Shown: positions 30,291 to 42,055, numbered from the stretch's first letter. The stretch is 64,000 bases of DNA from Perca fluviatilis (GCF_010015445.1 NC_053118.1:9312907-9376906); one strand, 5' to 3'. Notes: generated by a model not told the origin, from the letters alone. Numbers and translations are program-made.

Positions 30291-32680
30291 AGGGAAAATA
30301 TATTTTTGCCATTTTTAAAGACTTCTGTCTTATGTAGGGGCTAATGGGACAATAAGGACACTTTACAATATTGTTAGTCTTGTCCTTTAAAGGTTGGACT
30401 GTATTCCTGGGTATTGTATATCCATGTTACTCAAGTTAAAAGTACAGTATGAATACATTTTGCTTTAATGTATGTTTTAAAAACAGAAAATACTTGATGT
30501 GACATATTGTCAAGCTCAAAAAATATTTCAATTATATTGGCATTTAGAATCCTGTCAATCAAATCTAAGTGTGAAAATCACTGCATGGCTCATTCCATAC
30601 TGTGCTAGTCCCTGTGTATGTGGTATTATATGGACAAGACAGTCCTTCAAGCTGGTTTTGCTGTCAGAATCTGAAAAAGTCTGTATGTGAAAAGCCTAAC
30701 CCCTAACGGCAGTCGGAAAGGTAAAACTCCTTTTTTTGATGGTATAAAGAATTCATTTTCTAATAGGCTCCACTTCGTGTAATATTGATGGATCTGCTGC
30801 CCCAGTTTGAGAGTCCTCCATGCCAGTGGCAAACAGCAGGGTTAAGGCAGCATGAATGCCTCGGAGCTAGCCTCAGGCTCGAGGAGGGGGGGGGCAGGCC
30901 CCTTGCCTGTCTGATCCAGGGCTAGAGCTGGAGGAGGGACATGGTAAATACTTGTACCAGCAATACCTGCATCATACAGCTTATGACTAAAAATTCAACA
31001 TGAGACTGCTTGGATGACATTTCTGTCTCAGTGTTCCTCTTTAATCATGTTATGTCTTCACTACATATTGGAGCCTCTAAGACCAAACACACTTTCAGCC
31101 CACCTATGTCACAATGAAGAATATGATGCAAACTGTAAAGAATGGTGAATGGCAAGGACGTTTACAGCAAGGACGTTTACAGCATCTCAAAGCAATTTTC
31201 TGAAGACTTAAGAGTAGAATAAAGGACTAGAGCACACTGATTGATTTGCAGCCTTCAATAGTGCAGACCTACATTTCATCAAAGGCAACACTGTCAAAAA
31301 CATGAGGAAAATAAATAAATACATTCAACCAAAACATTTTCAAATGGCTCCAAGGGTGTAGGTGTCATAGCCAATGTCCAAGTGCCACACCCCATATATT
31401 ATAATCACAACAGAAACAAAACAGCCCAAATAGATCTTTTGGCATATTTGCCTTTATTAGACAGTTGGAATTGATGGATACAACTGAACCAACAAAGTTA
31501 CAGTCGAATGTTATGCATCTTAACCAATTGGGCACCAGATGGACCAAAACACATAAAGTAATCATGTAAATGAAGTACAGGTACTGCAGCAAAAAGGTAT
31601 CATCAATTAGAGGAATATGACAAATTCAGTTCTGTTACAGCCAAAAGGCTCAACTGTGTTCATTTTAGTAACCTCATGTACTGTAACTTACCTAAATGTC
31701 GCTTCAGCGCCATGATTAATTTGTACATTATCCACGTGTGTATTGCAGTTTCAGATCCTAAAAGCCTTTTTTTGTGGTCAACATACACCAAACCACAAGG
31801 ACAATTCAGCATGTATACGTGTGCTGCTGCAGTTGATCAAATATTTTATGTTCTATGAGCTGAGCAGACTAGATTTATCTCCCAGTTTTACTGATAGCAG
31901 CTGGCAACAACCACATTTTGTCATAGCTTTGAAACTCCTAGCAAAAGTTTGGAGAATTTTGTTAAATACCTTCATCTAAATCTGAAACATAATAACACCG
32001 GCAGTTCAATAACGGAAATGCCTGTCTATAAATAAGAACACCAGAAAAATCCTTAGCCAAACGCCTGCAAGAGCTTCTGCTGAACTCTGAGCTGAGCCGC
32101 TGGGTGACTGGGCAGTTAGTTTTCACCCTCGTCCTCAATGTTCCTCCACAGACTTGCAGTACAGTGAACTGACCTGTGTAAGCTGCACACCATAGGTGCC
32201 TTTTGGTGTTAGCTGTTATGCCAACAGTCAATCTGTGTGACGCTCGTCTCAATTGTAGAGAAATGTAATTAACATGGAGCAGCAGGACATTAAAAGCCAT
32301 ATTTGTCACCGTCAGGATTTGAGTAGGCGTCTGATTGCACAGCTGATTGAAGAAGATGGCACCCCCCAATCCTGTCCTCCTCTTCAATCTTTCTGCTCTA
32401 CACAGAGAGGAAGAGGGAAGAATGGAGGGAGCATGGTGTGAAATATCTACAGAGTGCTGCTTAACAGGATACAGGAGATCTTAAGTTTGGAGCTCCAGCT
32501 ATGAGTGTTATGACAGCTTTTCTGTCAGCTACACTGGAGAGAAGTTCATCAGTCTTCATGTCCAACTGTTATGTCTGACAACAATTGACGCCATCTCCCT
32601 GGCCCTCACGCGAAATGCATGTTGGTCATGTAATGTATTTACCCCGTGCGTAAACAGCTTCTCACAGTCAAATACCAGCT
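30291..32680. other. non-coding, no gene seen
   Basis: AT-rich with short chance frames only. 31962-32387 is open on the minus strand but has no recognisable protein texture. Confidence 0.5.
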
Positions 32681-33856
32681 CCTCATCGGATCCCTGGCCT
32701 ACGCCAATGCCAGCTAGCAACCACCAGCCTGCCTGTTGCTCGGCCTGCCAGCATCTTGGCTATAGGTTCTCTGTTCCTGACCCAGCCTGTCTCCTTGCCA
32801 GCTTCCCCAGAACTCTTGTCAGAATGCCCTACTGCAACATGGTCAGTGAGTACCCCCTTCCACCAGCAGTCCTTTGAGGGTACCCGCCTGGCTACCGGAA
32901 ACCGTGGAGGCCACAAGAGGTGACGTGGCAACATGGCTTCCGACGCCATGCCCTGCTTCAACCGCTCTTCTGTCCTGCACGTCAGCTGACCAGTCTTCCA
33001 GAACCTCAGCTGACCAGTTGTCCAGAGCCCCAGCGGTCCAGCTTTCCAGAGCCCCAGCTGACGTGCAGCCTTCCAGAGCCTCAGCAGACCCGCCTCTCAG
33101 AGCCTCAACAGACCGTCCTTCCAGAGTCTCAGCAGCTGACCAGTCTTCCTGAGTCGCATCCCAGAGACTGTGCCGGTGCCTGGCGTCCCAGAGACTTGGC
33201 CGGTGCCCGGTATCCCAGAGACTCCTGCCAACCGTGTCCTGTCGCTGGCTCGGCCGACTCCTGCCCCCCTTGTTCTGTCGGTGACTCAGCCAACTCATGT
33301 TCCTGTTGCCTTGTTGCTGGACCCTGGCCCAGCTGACCCTTGGCCTGGCTCCTGCACAACGGAGTCGCCGGGCTCCATCCCTGCTGCCCCTTCACCTGCC
33401 CGGCCCACAAAGGGACTCGGCCTTCGCCGTCCTGCTCGCCTCCAAAGGGGGTGAGTCTTCGCCATCGCCACCGGTCTCCAGAGGGTCTTCGCCGTCCTGA
33501 TCGGCCGCCAGAGGGGTTTCGCCGCTGGCCTGAGAGTCTTCGCCGTCCTGATGTCTTTCACCTGTTCCCTAGCCCTAGTGTCACCTGTCCCTTGTTTGCT
33601 CGTTAACTCTTGTATTTAGTCTCTGTGTTTCCTTTGTCTGTCGAGTGTCTGTGTGTGACTCTACCCTATTTTGTCTCAGTGTTCCTGGTTCCTGTGATTC
33701 CTGTTTTGACTTGGACTACATTCTGGTATAGTTTTGCCTGCTTTTTCCAGGACTCCTTTTGTTTGTATATGTTTTGTTGGTGATTCAATCCTCAGGCTGA
33801 TCACTTCTGCCTGGCTATCTCTGCATTTGGGTCCTGCTATTCTCTGAGCCGTGACA
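32681..33856 (+). repeat. LTR-retroelement relic with coding-like tandem repeats
   Basis: From about 32985 to 33150 units of some 30 bp with CTTCCAGAGCCTCAGCTGAC recur, readable as repeats of LPEPQ. Two units with CCCAGAGACT..GCCGGTGCC follow. From 33550 the sequence becomes LTR-like (TTTCACCTGTTCCCTAGCCC) and ends at CATTTGGGTCCTGC ... GTGACA (33856). This is the same layout as 29080-30290 but in the opposite order. Coding for a defined protein cannot be supported. Confidence 0.4.
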
Positions 33857-33959
33857 AAGCAGCATTGACCGGGTTTCAATATTAACAAAGCTAAGACAGG
33901 CACTTCAGTTGGTTTAATTCTGTATTGAAAAAGGGATGAGATCAAGCACACACCTCTTT
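33857..33959. other. non-coding
   Basis: Nothing recognised. Confidence 0.4.
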
Positions 33960-34640
33960 GAACAAAACAGTTGATGCAGCAATATAATAAGTCCCACCAT
34001 TTTGCCTGCATTTTACAGATTTTAATGAAAATTGGCACCAGGTTTTGCGTTGAACTTGTGGTGTTTCTGGGTAAAACTCAAAATCTCTGTGTAGGCCTAT
34101 TGCTCAAGACGGATATTACAAATTTAATGATTGTTCAAACTGTTAGTGAATTATGGCCAATTTCCTGCTTTCTTTAATTGATTGTGGCCATGGTTTTTGC
34201 CCAATCTTGCTCATTCATAGTGGAAAAGCGTATCTCAGTCCCGCAAGGCTTGGTGGTGTTGATAGAATCAGAACTGCCAAAGTTCTTTTCATTTTAGGTT
34301 TTTCACATTATGCAAATTAGCAAAGAAACATCATGGTGGACGTTTATGGTCCAAGAGGCTTTTTTGTAGAACACATTGAGCTGGACTTGTGTGAGAATGT
34401 TTAAGTCAATCGGACTTACAGGGCGAGGGGCGTGTCCTTTGTTTTTTGATCATTAATTATAGCACCACCATGTGGCCGATTTGGCTCATGTTTCTTGGGA
34501 ACAGAAATGCACAGAATTTCCAGTCTTTGGGCCAAGATTGGTGATTCTAGCTCATTCCAACTCACAGCAATTTGAGCTGCGGTGGAAGACGATGAATAAT
34601 CAATCAATAGGGTTGGACCCTTTCGGTGTTTGAACCCTAA
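33960..34640. repeat. interspersed fish repeat, unclassified
   Basis: Contains AGCACCACCATGTGGCCGAT, GGCCAAGATTGGTGATTCTA and TTTGAGCTGCGGTGGAAGAC near 34460-34590, sequences I recall as a widespread fish repeat. No transposase. Boundaries approximate. Confidence 0.45.
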
Positions 34641-35936
34641 AAAAACTGCAGTAACGACCGTAATGAGCGTAACACCGCGGTAGGCATCATATCACTGCGG
34701 TATTGTGGTTAATATACTGAAAAGCAAACATTTAAATGCAAGAAATTATTAAAATGACATTTTCCTTTTTATAATATTCATGTTTGCTTATTGTCTGCTT
34801 TTGATATTTTTGATTTCTAACAACAAAGCTTTCTGTATAAAATGAAACTGACTTCCAAGTCTTTTTGAACAGAACAAGCAGACTTCTTATTGCTACTGCA
34901 ACACCAGCTATGATAATGTAAGATCCACAGAAAAATAAAAGCTGTGAGTTTTCCACTGTGATGGATCACCTGTCTCAGATAACTTCCGAGTCAAATCAAA
35001 TAACAAAACTTTCCACAACAGTCTGCTTTTAGAAGTTGAGAAATTATGTCTGCGTGGCAACATGTATAAAGAAGAGTGCACTCACAGCCGGAAGTGAGTA
35101 TGTATGGTTGAATGACTCGGCCATATGCTCCTATACCAACAAAATACATCTTGACTGCTGGGGAACATGGCGGAAACAATTTGTTACTCTACACCAGCTA
35201 CGTCAGCTATTTGATACATCTAGATTCAAACAGTTAAGGAACTAAAATGTCACACATGGCTCTGCTGCTGCACACATTAGAATCTTAATACATTCAGAAA
35301 TCTAATTTTATGAATTCTCTGAAGAACTATTTTAAATGTAAATGTAATTTTTTATTCTCTGAACCTTTTGTGAAGCATGTCAATTCTTTGTATAAGTCCC
35401 TCCTTCCCATTCTCACAACCCAGCTCGGTTTCAGCTGTGCAAATTGACAGACCATTCAACATTGTTCGGCTGTACTGTATTCACTCCTCAACTCCTCTCT
35501 TTCTCACAAACAGCCACGAAGAGTTTTCGTTGTGTGTCTGTGCACGCACCCATGCACTCCAGTGCACATTCTAAACACTAGGGGGCAACGTAGTTCTGTT
35601 AAAATTGCCTGCAGGTCATCAGAAAGTGAATGCCAGGGTCTTGAGAACTAAACATAAGAGTGTTCTTTTGACTCATTTGTTGGTATTAACAGTTTTTAAA
35701 TGTCACATCTCTTTAGATATAACTTGCATTTATGTGAGCTGCTCTTGCAAGACACATACACACTATTATCAAAAGTATATGAACACACACCATAATGTAT
35801 TTGTGGTTTGGGCTAAGACACTTTTTTTTCCAATTAAGGGAAATCGTAATGTCAGTACCATATTTTAGCTCAGTGGTTCCCAACCTTTCTGGCACCACCT
35901 ACTGGTTTTAAATTGACAGTGTCATTGCAGACACAT
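34641..35936. other. non-coding, no gene seen
   Basis: Near 34640-34700 the AACTGCAGTAACGACCG/ACCGCGGTAGG segment resembles a hAT-like repeat. A hAT-terminus-like CTCAGTGGTTCCCAACCTTT sits at 35869-35888. Otherwise nothing recognised. Confidence 0.4.
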
Positions 35937-35957
35937 GGGGTGGGGTGGGGTGGGGGG
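35937..35957 (+). other. G-quadruplex-forming motif
   Basis: Four G-runs (4, 4, 4 and 6 G) separated by single T residues, a strong intramolecular G-quadruplex pattern with one-base loops. Confidence 0.8.
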
Positions 35958-36670
35958 TATAAATGCATAATTCTCTCTCTCTCTCCCCACCAATTGGTCT
36001 GTTTGTGTGTTCACATTAGAGTCCGGATCGGGCTGAATTTTTTCTGAACCTGGCCCATGTCCGACAGACATTAAGAAATTTGTGTCCGAGCCCGACACAG
36101 TTAAAATCTAATTTTTTCCTCATACTAATGACACATGTAGGCTATGTTTTTGTGTGGAAAGCCCGCTTTTATTAAGCAACTGTAGGAAGGCATTTGGAAA
36201 TGTCAACAGATGAGTGCATCAAATGAAAAAAACAATACAGATGGACTCTCAACAACTCTGATGTACTGCTGGATGTGGAACAGTGGTAATAACTTGCTCA
36301 ATACTTAACGAACCGATGACGTACTTAAGTTGAAAATCAGTTGTTGAGGACATTTACAGCAGAGACAGGCATCAAAGTTTAATGTCAGTGGTTCCCGTAC
36401 ATTGATTTACTTGTGGCGGCCTGCCACGATTTCAACGTTGCATCCCACAAACCGATTTTTTTTAAATGGGTAAAATCTTTTTTCACTGTAGAGCTGCGCT
36501 CGCTCCTAGTCCCTCTCTCTCTCGGACCTGTCTGTGAATAGCCTTGCGGCGACCTCCTCTCTGTGCACACTTTGACTGCGTGACAGCAGTAAGCCTCTGG
36601 CTTTACCGTAGAACTATGGCAACAGCTTTCCCAAGTTCACCTAGAACTTCCAAACCACAAGTAAGTCTAT
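35958..36670. other. non-coding; hAT-like repeat fragment
   Basis: TCAGTGGTTCCCGTACATTG at 36386-36405, then TTGTGGCGGCCTGCCACGAT, resembles the start of a fish hAT MITE. No gene. Confidence 0.4.
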
Positions 36671-37692
36671 GGGCCCTATCTTGCACCCAGCGCAACTGAC
36701 TTTGTACACCGACGCATGTATCATTCCTATTTTACACCCGACGCACAGCGGACTTTTCCCTCCACAGACTCACGGCGGTAAATTAGGGAATGAACTTGCG
36801 CTCCGGGGGGGCGGTTCAGCAAAAAGAGGAGGCGTGTTCCGGCTCAAACGTTCCCTGGTGCTATTTTGCAGTTTCAGAAAACAATTCCGCCACAGACCAG
36901 GAAAAACCTAGTCTAAAGTCAGTGGCACGTTATTCATATGCTATTTTAAGGGCGCATGCTTGGCCGTGATGTAGAGTGTGCACACCGCGCATACACTTTG
37001 CTTCTCTCATCTCACGGACCCAGCAGTCCACCTTTTTGCAAACCATACATAAATCCAAGGAAAAATATGACCTTGTTTTACACAACATTTCCATGAATCA
37101 TGGATGTGTTGATGGCATAAATGAGGAAATATTAGAGGACTTAAGGAGATGTGATGTTGAACTGCATGTGCTGATGCCACTTAACCCAAATGCCCCAGCA
37201 GCAGCACGGGAGAGGAGAGACAGAAGAGCTGCATCGTCTAATGTTGCATAACATTGCAAAAATATCACCATGCATTCATAACCTCGTGATTCAGTGAGAG
37301 TGAGCCCAAAACATCGGAAAGTATGTTTTTGTGACATTTCTTTATTTACATTTTGTAAAAAAAACGTCGGTCTCCTCGGCTGTGAACCGCTCCTGGCGTG
37401 CGCCCATGAATGTCTTAAGAGCGTGCGCCTAGCAAATCCGCCGTTATAATAGCAATCCGCCATGGAACAAGCGCACCTGCTTTTAAAGGGAATGTGAGAT
37501 AACGCTCTGATTGGTTTATTGCACGCCCAAATCACACCTATGAGTAATGTAGCTACAGACCAACCCATTTTAGATTTGCGTCGGGCGCAAGAGTAATTTA
37601 TCCCGCCGGTATAATAGCACCCGAGATCTGCCCACAAAGCTACTTGCGTTTGGCGTTTGATACTTCCATTTCAGATCGTTAAAATAGGATCC
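36671..37692 (+). mobile_element. PIF/Harbinger-like short element
   Basis: Starts GGGCCCTATCTTGCACCCAG and its right end, inverted, reads GGATCCTATTTTAACGATC, giving an imperfect TIR GGnnCCTATnTT. Total about 1,020 bp. Inside, a plus-strand frame (36976-37251) keeps what looks like a transposase C-terminus. GC-rich flanking parts (GCGCCTAGCAAATCCGCC) contrast with the AT-rich host. The target duplication is not clear. Superfamily is inferred from the coding remnant. Confidence 0.55.
37057..37251 (+). pseudogene. PIF/Harbinger transposase C-terminal remnant (tentative)
   Basis: Reads KYDLVLHNISMNHGCVDG, then LNPNAPAAARERRDRRAA and a stop. LHNI followed by an acidic stretch and an ARERRDRL-like basic tail is how HARBI1-type nucleases end. 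The upstream catalytic DDE region is missing. The open frame begins at 36976, but the first part shows no family similarity I can see. Confidence 0.4.
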
Positions 37693-37814
37693 TGTATCTC
37701 TCTGCCGTTGTTTTTTCACATAGAGCCTGACGTCAGCTAAGATACCTGACATTAGCTAACCCATCGTTGGACCGTAGTGTGTAACAGTTTACTTAGTTAC
37801 TTTCCTGTTTCAAT

Positions 37815-38045
37815 ACGAAAATGTCCCCTTGCACAACGGCAGCACCATAAAGAAATGTTTTTCCCAGTTTGGTTTGGAAGAACTAGACTGGCCTGCACAA
37901 AGCCCTGACCTTAACCCTATCCAATACCTTTGGAGTGAACTAAAACGCAGACTGCGAGCCAGTTATCAGTTATCACTTATCAGCCAACATCATTGGCCAA
38001 CTTCACTAATGCTCTTATGGCTGAAACGAGGCTGGGTTACCACGT
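37815..38045 (+). pseudogene. Tc1-like transposase C-terminal fragment
   Basis: Reads HNGSTIKKCFSQFGLEELDW then PAQSPDLNPIQYLWSELKRR, the catalytic C-terminal half of a Tc1-type transposase. After about 38 codons the frame degrades; the alignment may continue in other frames to about 38045 (LTNALMAE-like reading). As in the fragment at 22.6 kb, Q replaces the expected glutamate in the NPI-E motif. No TIRs nearby. Inactive relic. Confidence 0.7.
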
Positions 38046-38937
38046 TTACTGGTTTTATTGTTTTTTGAAAATTTTATTAACTGTAGATTTGTTTTGGAAT
38101 TTCTACCACAAAAGTAGGCTACAATATCAACTGGGTCCTGCATTATCACATACTGTACATTTTCAGACCTTTTTTCCCAGATGGAGCCTGTGTCAAAATC
38201 TAGTTTGAAACCCTTCATTATTTTTATATTGTGCTCACATGGTTCATATTCCTAAATAAAGTTCAGTCACCCAAGCCACAAGGAATAGATTATGTAAATG
38301 TAGAATATGTAAAACACATTTTTGGCATCTGGGCTCTGACCTCATCACTCCCCATAAGTAAGCACCAAGCTCAGCACAGCAGGAAGTGGAGAGTAGCAAT
38401 AATAACTTCTCCCATAGGGAACGATAGAGTCAGAGCCCGCAGGTGGAAGCTGGGATAGAGGTGGTTCTTACTGTATGGCAGCATAAGATTGACCAGAGCT
38501 CTGACTGCACTGACAAAGTGCCCAAAAAAAGGGTGCTTTGGATATATATTTTGCAGTGAAAGGATTATATAAAATGTAACGACACAGACGGATCTTCCAC
38601 CGTATGTTCCTCGCTGCACAAAACTCAACAAACTTCGAGCTAGCAAGCTATTAGCCGAAAGTAGCATGTTTTGAAGAAAATTTGAATCGTGCAACAAGGC
38701 CGGCCTGCTTGGTTCTTCTGGGGAATAATTGTAAAGATTTACAAAATATATTTTTACGGGATTTACCATCTAACTTGGACGTTTTGGGACCAATTGGCAG
38801 GGATTTGCTATTGACAAAATACACATGGCGATACACTGGTAAGAGCAAATTACGTTTAACCATGTATAATTTAAATAGCTCACGTTTCTGTATTGTGTGA
38901 ACAGTTAACTTCATTTAATATTGTATGTGGTGTTTTC
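38046..38937. other. non-coding, no gene seen
   Basis: Open frames on both strands near 38370-38900 have no recognisable motif; the GCTAGCAAGCTATTAGCC segment looks repeat-like. Confidence 0.4.
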
Positions 38938-39053
38938 TTTTGATGTGTGCAAATGTTCCACCAAAACAAGTTCCTTCCCAAGTCCATCTGGCAGAGCCAC
39001 AGTCGCTGTGACTGGAGTTTAGCGCCACCCAAGACCATTGTGATTGGTTAAAT
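38938..39053. repeat. MITE family A, internal part
   Basis: CAAATGTTCCACCAAAACAA and GCGCCACCCAAGACCATTGT, then GATTGGTTAAATT, match the bodies of the copies at 25190 and 52886. The terminal hairpin is missing. Confidence 0.65.
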
Positions 39054-39097
39054 TAATTGAATTTATACTTTTTATTGATCCCGAGTGGGGAAATTAC

Positions 39098-39280
39098 AAT
39101 TTACATTACATTCATTTAGCTGACGCTTTTATCCAAAGCGACTTACAATTGCTACATATATCAGAGGTCGCACGCCACTGGAGCAACTAGGGGTTAAGTC
39201 TCTCGCTAAGGGACGCAGTGGGAATCAAACCCAGGTCGCCCAAAAGCATGTGTCATATCAACTGCACCATCACCACCCCC
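39098..39280 (-). repeat. tRNA-derived SINE, copy 2
   Basis: Same family and strand as 321-510: on the minus strand a TGGTGCAGTTGATATGACAC head, a B-box-like GGGTTTGATTCCC, a middle with CCTAGTTGCTCCAGTGGCGT, and the GTCGCTTTGGATAAAAGCG tail. Longer than copy 1. Confidence 0.75.
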
Positions 39281-39346
39281 TAATTTACAGTCTTTTGTTA
39301 AAAATCACTACACACAGGCCTGAAATACACACACACACACACACAC

Positions 39347-39999
39347 CAGCCCACTCTCACTCAAAAGCGTACAAATAACACAGGTTTATCCCTGTGAAAA
39401 TATAGGCAATGTGTACGCTAAAGTAAAATTGTGCGTACAGTAGATACGTGGAGCGCTCAGTAACAGTAATACAGTAATGGATTAGGTTACAGTAATGGAA
39501 ACCGCTGCGTTTATAGTATAAAGGGACGTGGGACCGCATAAGGAGGTTGGTTGGGGTGGTGGATAGGTGAAACACAGGACTTTCACCCAGGAGACCGGGG
39601 TTCGTGTCCCGTGTTTGAAGATTTTCAGCATGTGGTTTATTAGCATGTTTATGTGGCGCGTTTTTGCGACTTTGTTGTGTTTTTTTGTTAAGCCTTCCCC
39701 AATGTTTCTTCCCTAAACCCAACCGTTTATTAGCGTGTTTTTGTGACTTTCTTGTGTTACTAAAGCCTTTCCCTGCATTATTTTTCTAAACTCAACCATA
39801 TTTATCTTTTTGTGTGTGACGCTGTTCTCGCAATAACACACAACGTGGCGACGCGAGCTGCGTGCATATAAAACGCACCGGTCTCCCTTACTTCAATTGG
39901 AGCGCTCCGCGTATGTAATGCACGAAGAATTTCACTTTGGCGTACACACTGCATGGTTGTAAACCCGTGTTATTTGTACGCTTTCGAGTGAGACCGGGT
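39347..39999. mobile_element. non-autonomous TIR element with tRNA-like core (family T, copy B)
   Basis: Left end CTCTCACTCAAAAGCGTACA and AATAACACAGG, right end the inverse with GGTCTCACTCGAAAGCG, giving TIRs of about 40 bp. It is inserted in a CA repeat, so the target duplication cannot be measured. The interior carries the tRNA-like block at 39553-39620 and GTGTTTTTTTGTTAAGCC. No transposase. Confidence 0.7.
39553..39620 (+). other. tRNA-Glu(UUC)-like block, best-preserved copy
   Basis: GGGGTGGTGGATAGGTGAAA, then GGACTTTCACCCAGGAGACC and GGGGTTCGTGTCCCGTG. TTTCACCCAGG corresponds to the anticodon loop (UUC) and 3' stem of tRNA-Glu, and the B-box-like GGTTCGTGTCC matches the consensus in 9 of 11 positions. 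The 5' anticodon stem does not pair, so this is not a working tRNA. Confidence 0.55.
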
Positions 40000-40019
40000 T
40001 GCACACACACATGCTCAGG

Positions 40020-40238
40020 ACCTAGTCATGCACAAATGGAAAGATGTCAGTGGCCAGTGCTGGACCAGCTCCCTGAGCAGTTGTGGGGGGGTACGGTGCC
40101 TTGCTCAAGAGCACCTCGGCAGTGCCCAGGAGGTGAATTTGGCATCTCTCCAGCTACCAATCCACACTCCATACTTTGGTCCGTACGGGGACTTGAACCA
40201 ATTCTCTACAGACTGAGCTACTGCCAGACCAAAAGTTA
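40020..40238 (-). repeat. tRNA-derived SINE (second family)
   Basis: On the minus strand: TGGCAGTAGCTCAGTCTGTA (A box), GGTTCAAGTCCCCGTACGG (B box), then CAAAGTATGGAGTGTGGATT, CCTGGGCACTGCCGAGGTGC and CTTGAGCAAGGCACCG. Related to the head fragment at 16700-16790. Confidence 0.75.
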
Positions 40239-41340
40239 AGAGGAGGAGTGTAAGTGTGGAGGGGCCAGACCTACTCTGCAGCGCTGCCAGGTTCCAAAAT
40301 CAACCCAAAAAAAAGAGTGGTTGTTACAGAAGCAGAATAATGACCATGTTTTTGAAATCAACTATCATGTGTACTTTTGTCGCTGTAATGGATCTCTACC
40401 TTGAAGCTTATGCATAAAAATCTGCTGTATCTGGAGACAAGGAGCGGGAAACGAAATGCCACCTGGGAAAGCGAATAGCAAATCAGTGTCATTTGTAACT
40501 TTTGCTTCCATTATTTTCTCAGAGAGGCTAAAGACAGGAGCAGATAACCTGTTTGATATTCAAAACCACATCCAGTCTGAGCCGGAGTGTGAGTGGAAGC
40601 ACAGGAGGGGGAAGCCAAAGCAGAGGAAAAAAAAAAAAACAAAGCAAGGGAGGGAATAAGAGAACAAAGGAGTCGAAAAGAAGAACGGCCGCTGTGAGGT
40701 GGATTCATGGAGTCCATACACTCAGTTTGTCTCAGGTAGTAAGAACACCTATATATCTAGAGAGAGAGAGAATAGAAACAGATGGAGGTAAAAGACACAC
40801 AGAGCCAAGAGAAAAAAAGAAAAGGTGGGGGGAGGTGTAGAAAGAGACACAAATAGAAAAACAAATAGACTGATAAACCAACGAGAAGATATCAACACAC
40901 AGCTCTGCGCATGCTGCAGAAAAACCACGGCACCTGGGCGGACATAAAAATGGAAGGAAGAAATAAAAAAAAAACGCCGCCAGCCGAGGAGTAGAGGGGA
41001 AGAGGAGAAGAAAGAGAAGATGGAGAGAGTAGATTACCCTGCTCCTGCGCTATTCTTCATTTTAAGCAGCTTGTTGACCTTTCCAGTCAAGCCTGTAGGT
41101 GTAGTTCAGAATCTGCAGCAGTGCCTGCAGTAATTTAGGTGGGAAATCGAGCAGCGGGGAAGTGAGACAGAGCGAAAGGAGGAGAGAAAACAAAGAAGTA
41201 GGGATAAAGAGGGAGACAGACAGGAGCGGAGACATAGGAAAAAAAGAGAAAGACGGGACGTTGAGGCCACAAGGCAGTGAGCGCTTCCAAATGATTGCCT
41301 CTCATAAGGTTGTGTTTTATACTGCCTCAGATTTACTGTC
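40239..41340. other. purine-rich non-coding stretch
   Basis: The plus strand is strongly purine-biased over 40500-41280 (repeated GAGAGA, GGAGGA and AAAGAAG). A more balanced island, 41030-41155 (ATTCTTCATTTTAAGCAGCT, GACCTTTCCAGTCAAGCC), might be conserved or a 5' exon/UTR of an unseen gene; not demonstrable here. Short frames of K/R/E composition are artefacts of the purine bias. Confidence 0.4.
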
Positions 41341-41669
41341 CATTTATGAGGGCGGTTATTAGAGTGTCCCAGCTTGGAGCGCTTGGGCTTTGGGGTGATA
41401 CCTCAGTTTAAAGCCGCGAGTTGAACCAGGAATGGAAGAGTGGAGGTACATAATTCACACTCTAGTACCACCTTGGAAAGACAGAGGCAGGCAATCACAC
41501 ACTGGGCAATCACAAAATGGTCGAGAAACGCTTCATCAAACGGTAAAACTAGCTGTCGGGCAAACCTCTAAAAGCTTTGACTGCCACAGAGCCCGAGGTG
41601 ATCACACACCTGGGGTTGTGCGCCATCAACACTTTATGTTTGTGTGTGTGTTTATGATACTGCGTGTGG

Positions 41670-41670
41670 C

Positions 41671-41698
<28 letters not shown>
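41670..41698. repeat. (AT)n microsatellite
   Basis: About 14 AT units, preceded by a GT stretch at 41638-41651. Confidence 0.93.
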
Positions 41699-41702
<4 letters not shown>

Positions 41703-42055
41703 CGGAAAGTCAACAGTGTTTCTTTGGATCTTTGTGTGCAGTCTCATCAGTGTGTGAATATACTGTATAGATTTCTCAAAGAAATGAGAAAGGCCAAAAG
41801 CAGTGACTGGTAAAGTAAGTGTGTGTGGGTGTGTGTGCAATGTATTCTTACAGCCAATAGTTCCAGTTTGTTCCCTCAAAAAAAAAAAAAAGCTGTCATA
41901 TCAAATGGCAAAAAATCAGAAAAACACTGATCTTGTGATAGAACTGAAGTGTTAACACAGAATCCTAATATGTTACTTTTTCCTTCTTTTTTGACTCCTA
42001 ACTTATCATTGTACATTCCCCTATTCTATTACATAACCTGGTACCTTGAACATTA

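Noticed and set aside
32843..33298. 151-codon minus-strand frame with repeated Glu/Ala/Leu
   Set aside because: Antisense of a tandem repeat array; repeats keep frames open on both strands.
37098..37637. 179-codon minus-strand frame
   Set aside because: Lies inside the Harbinger-like element opposite its transposase remnant; no recognised motif.
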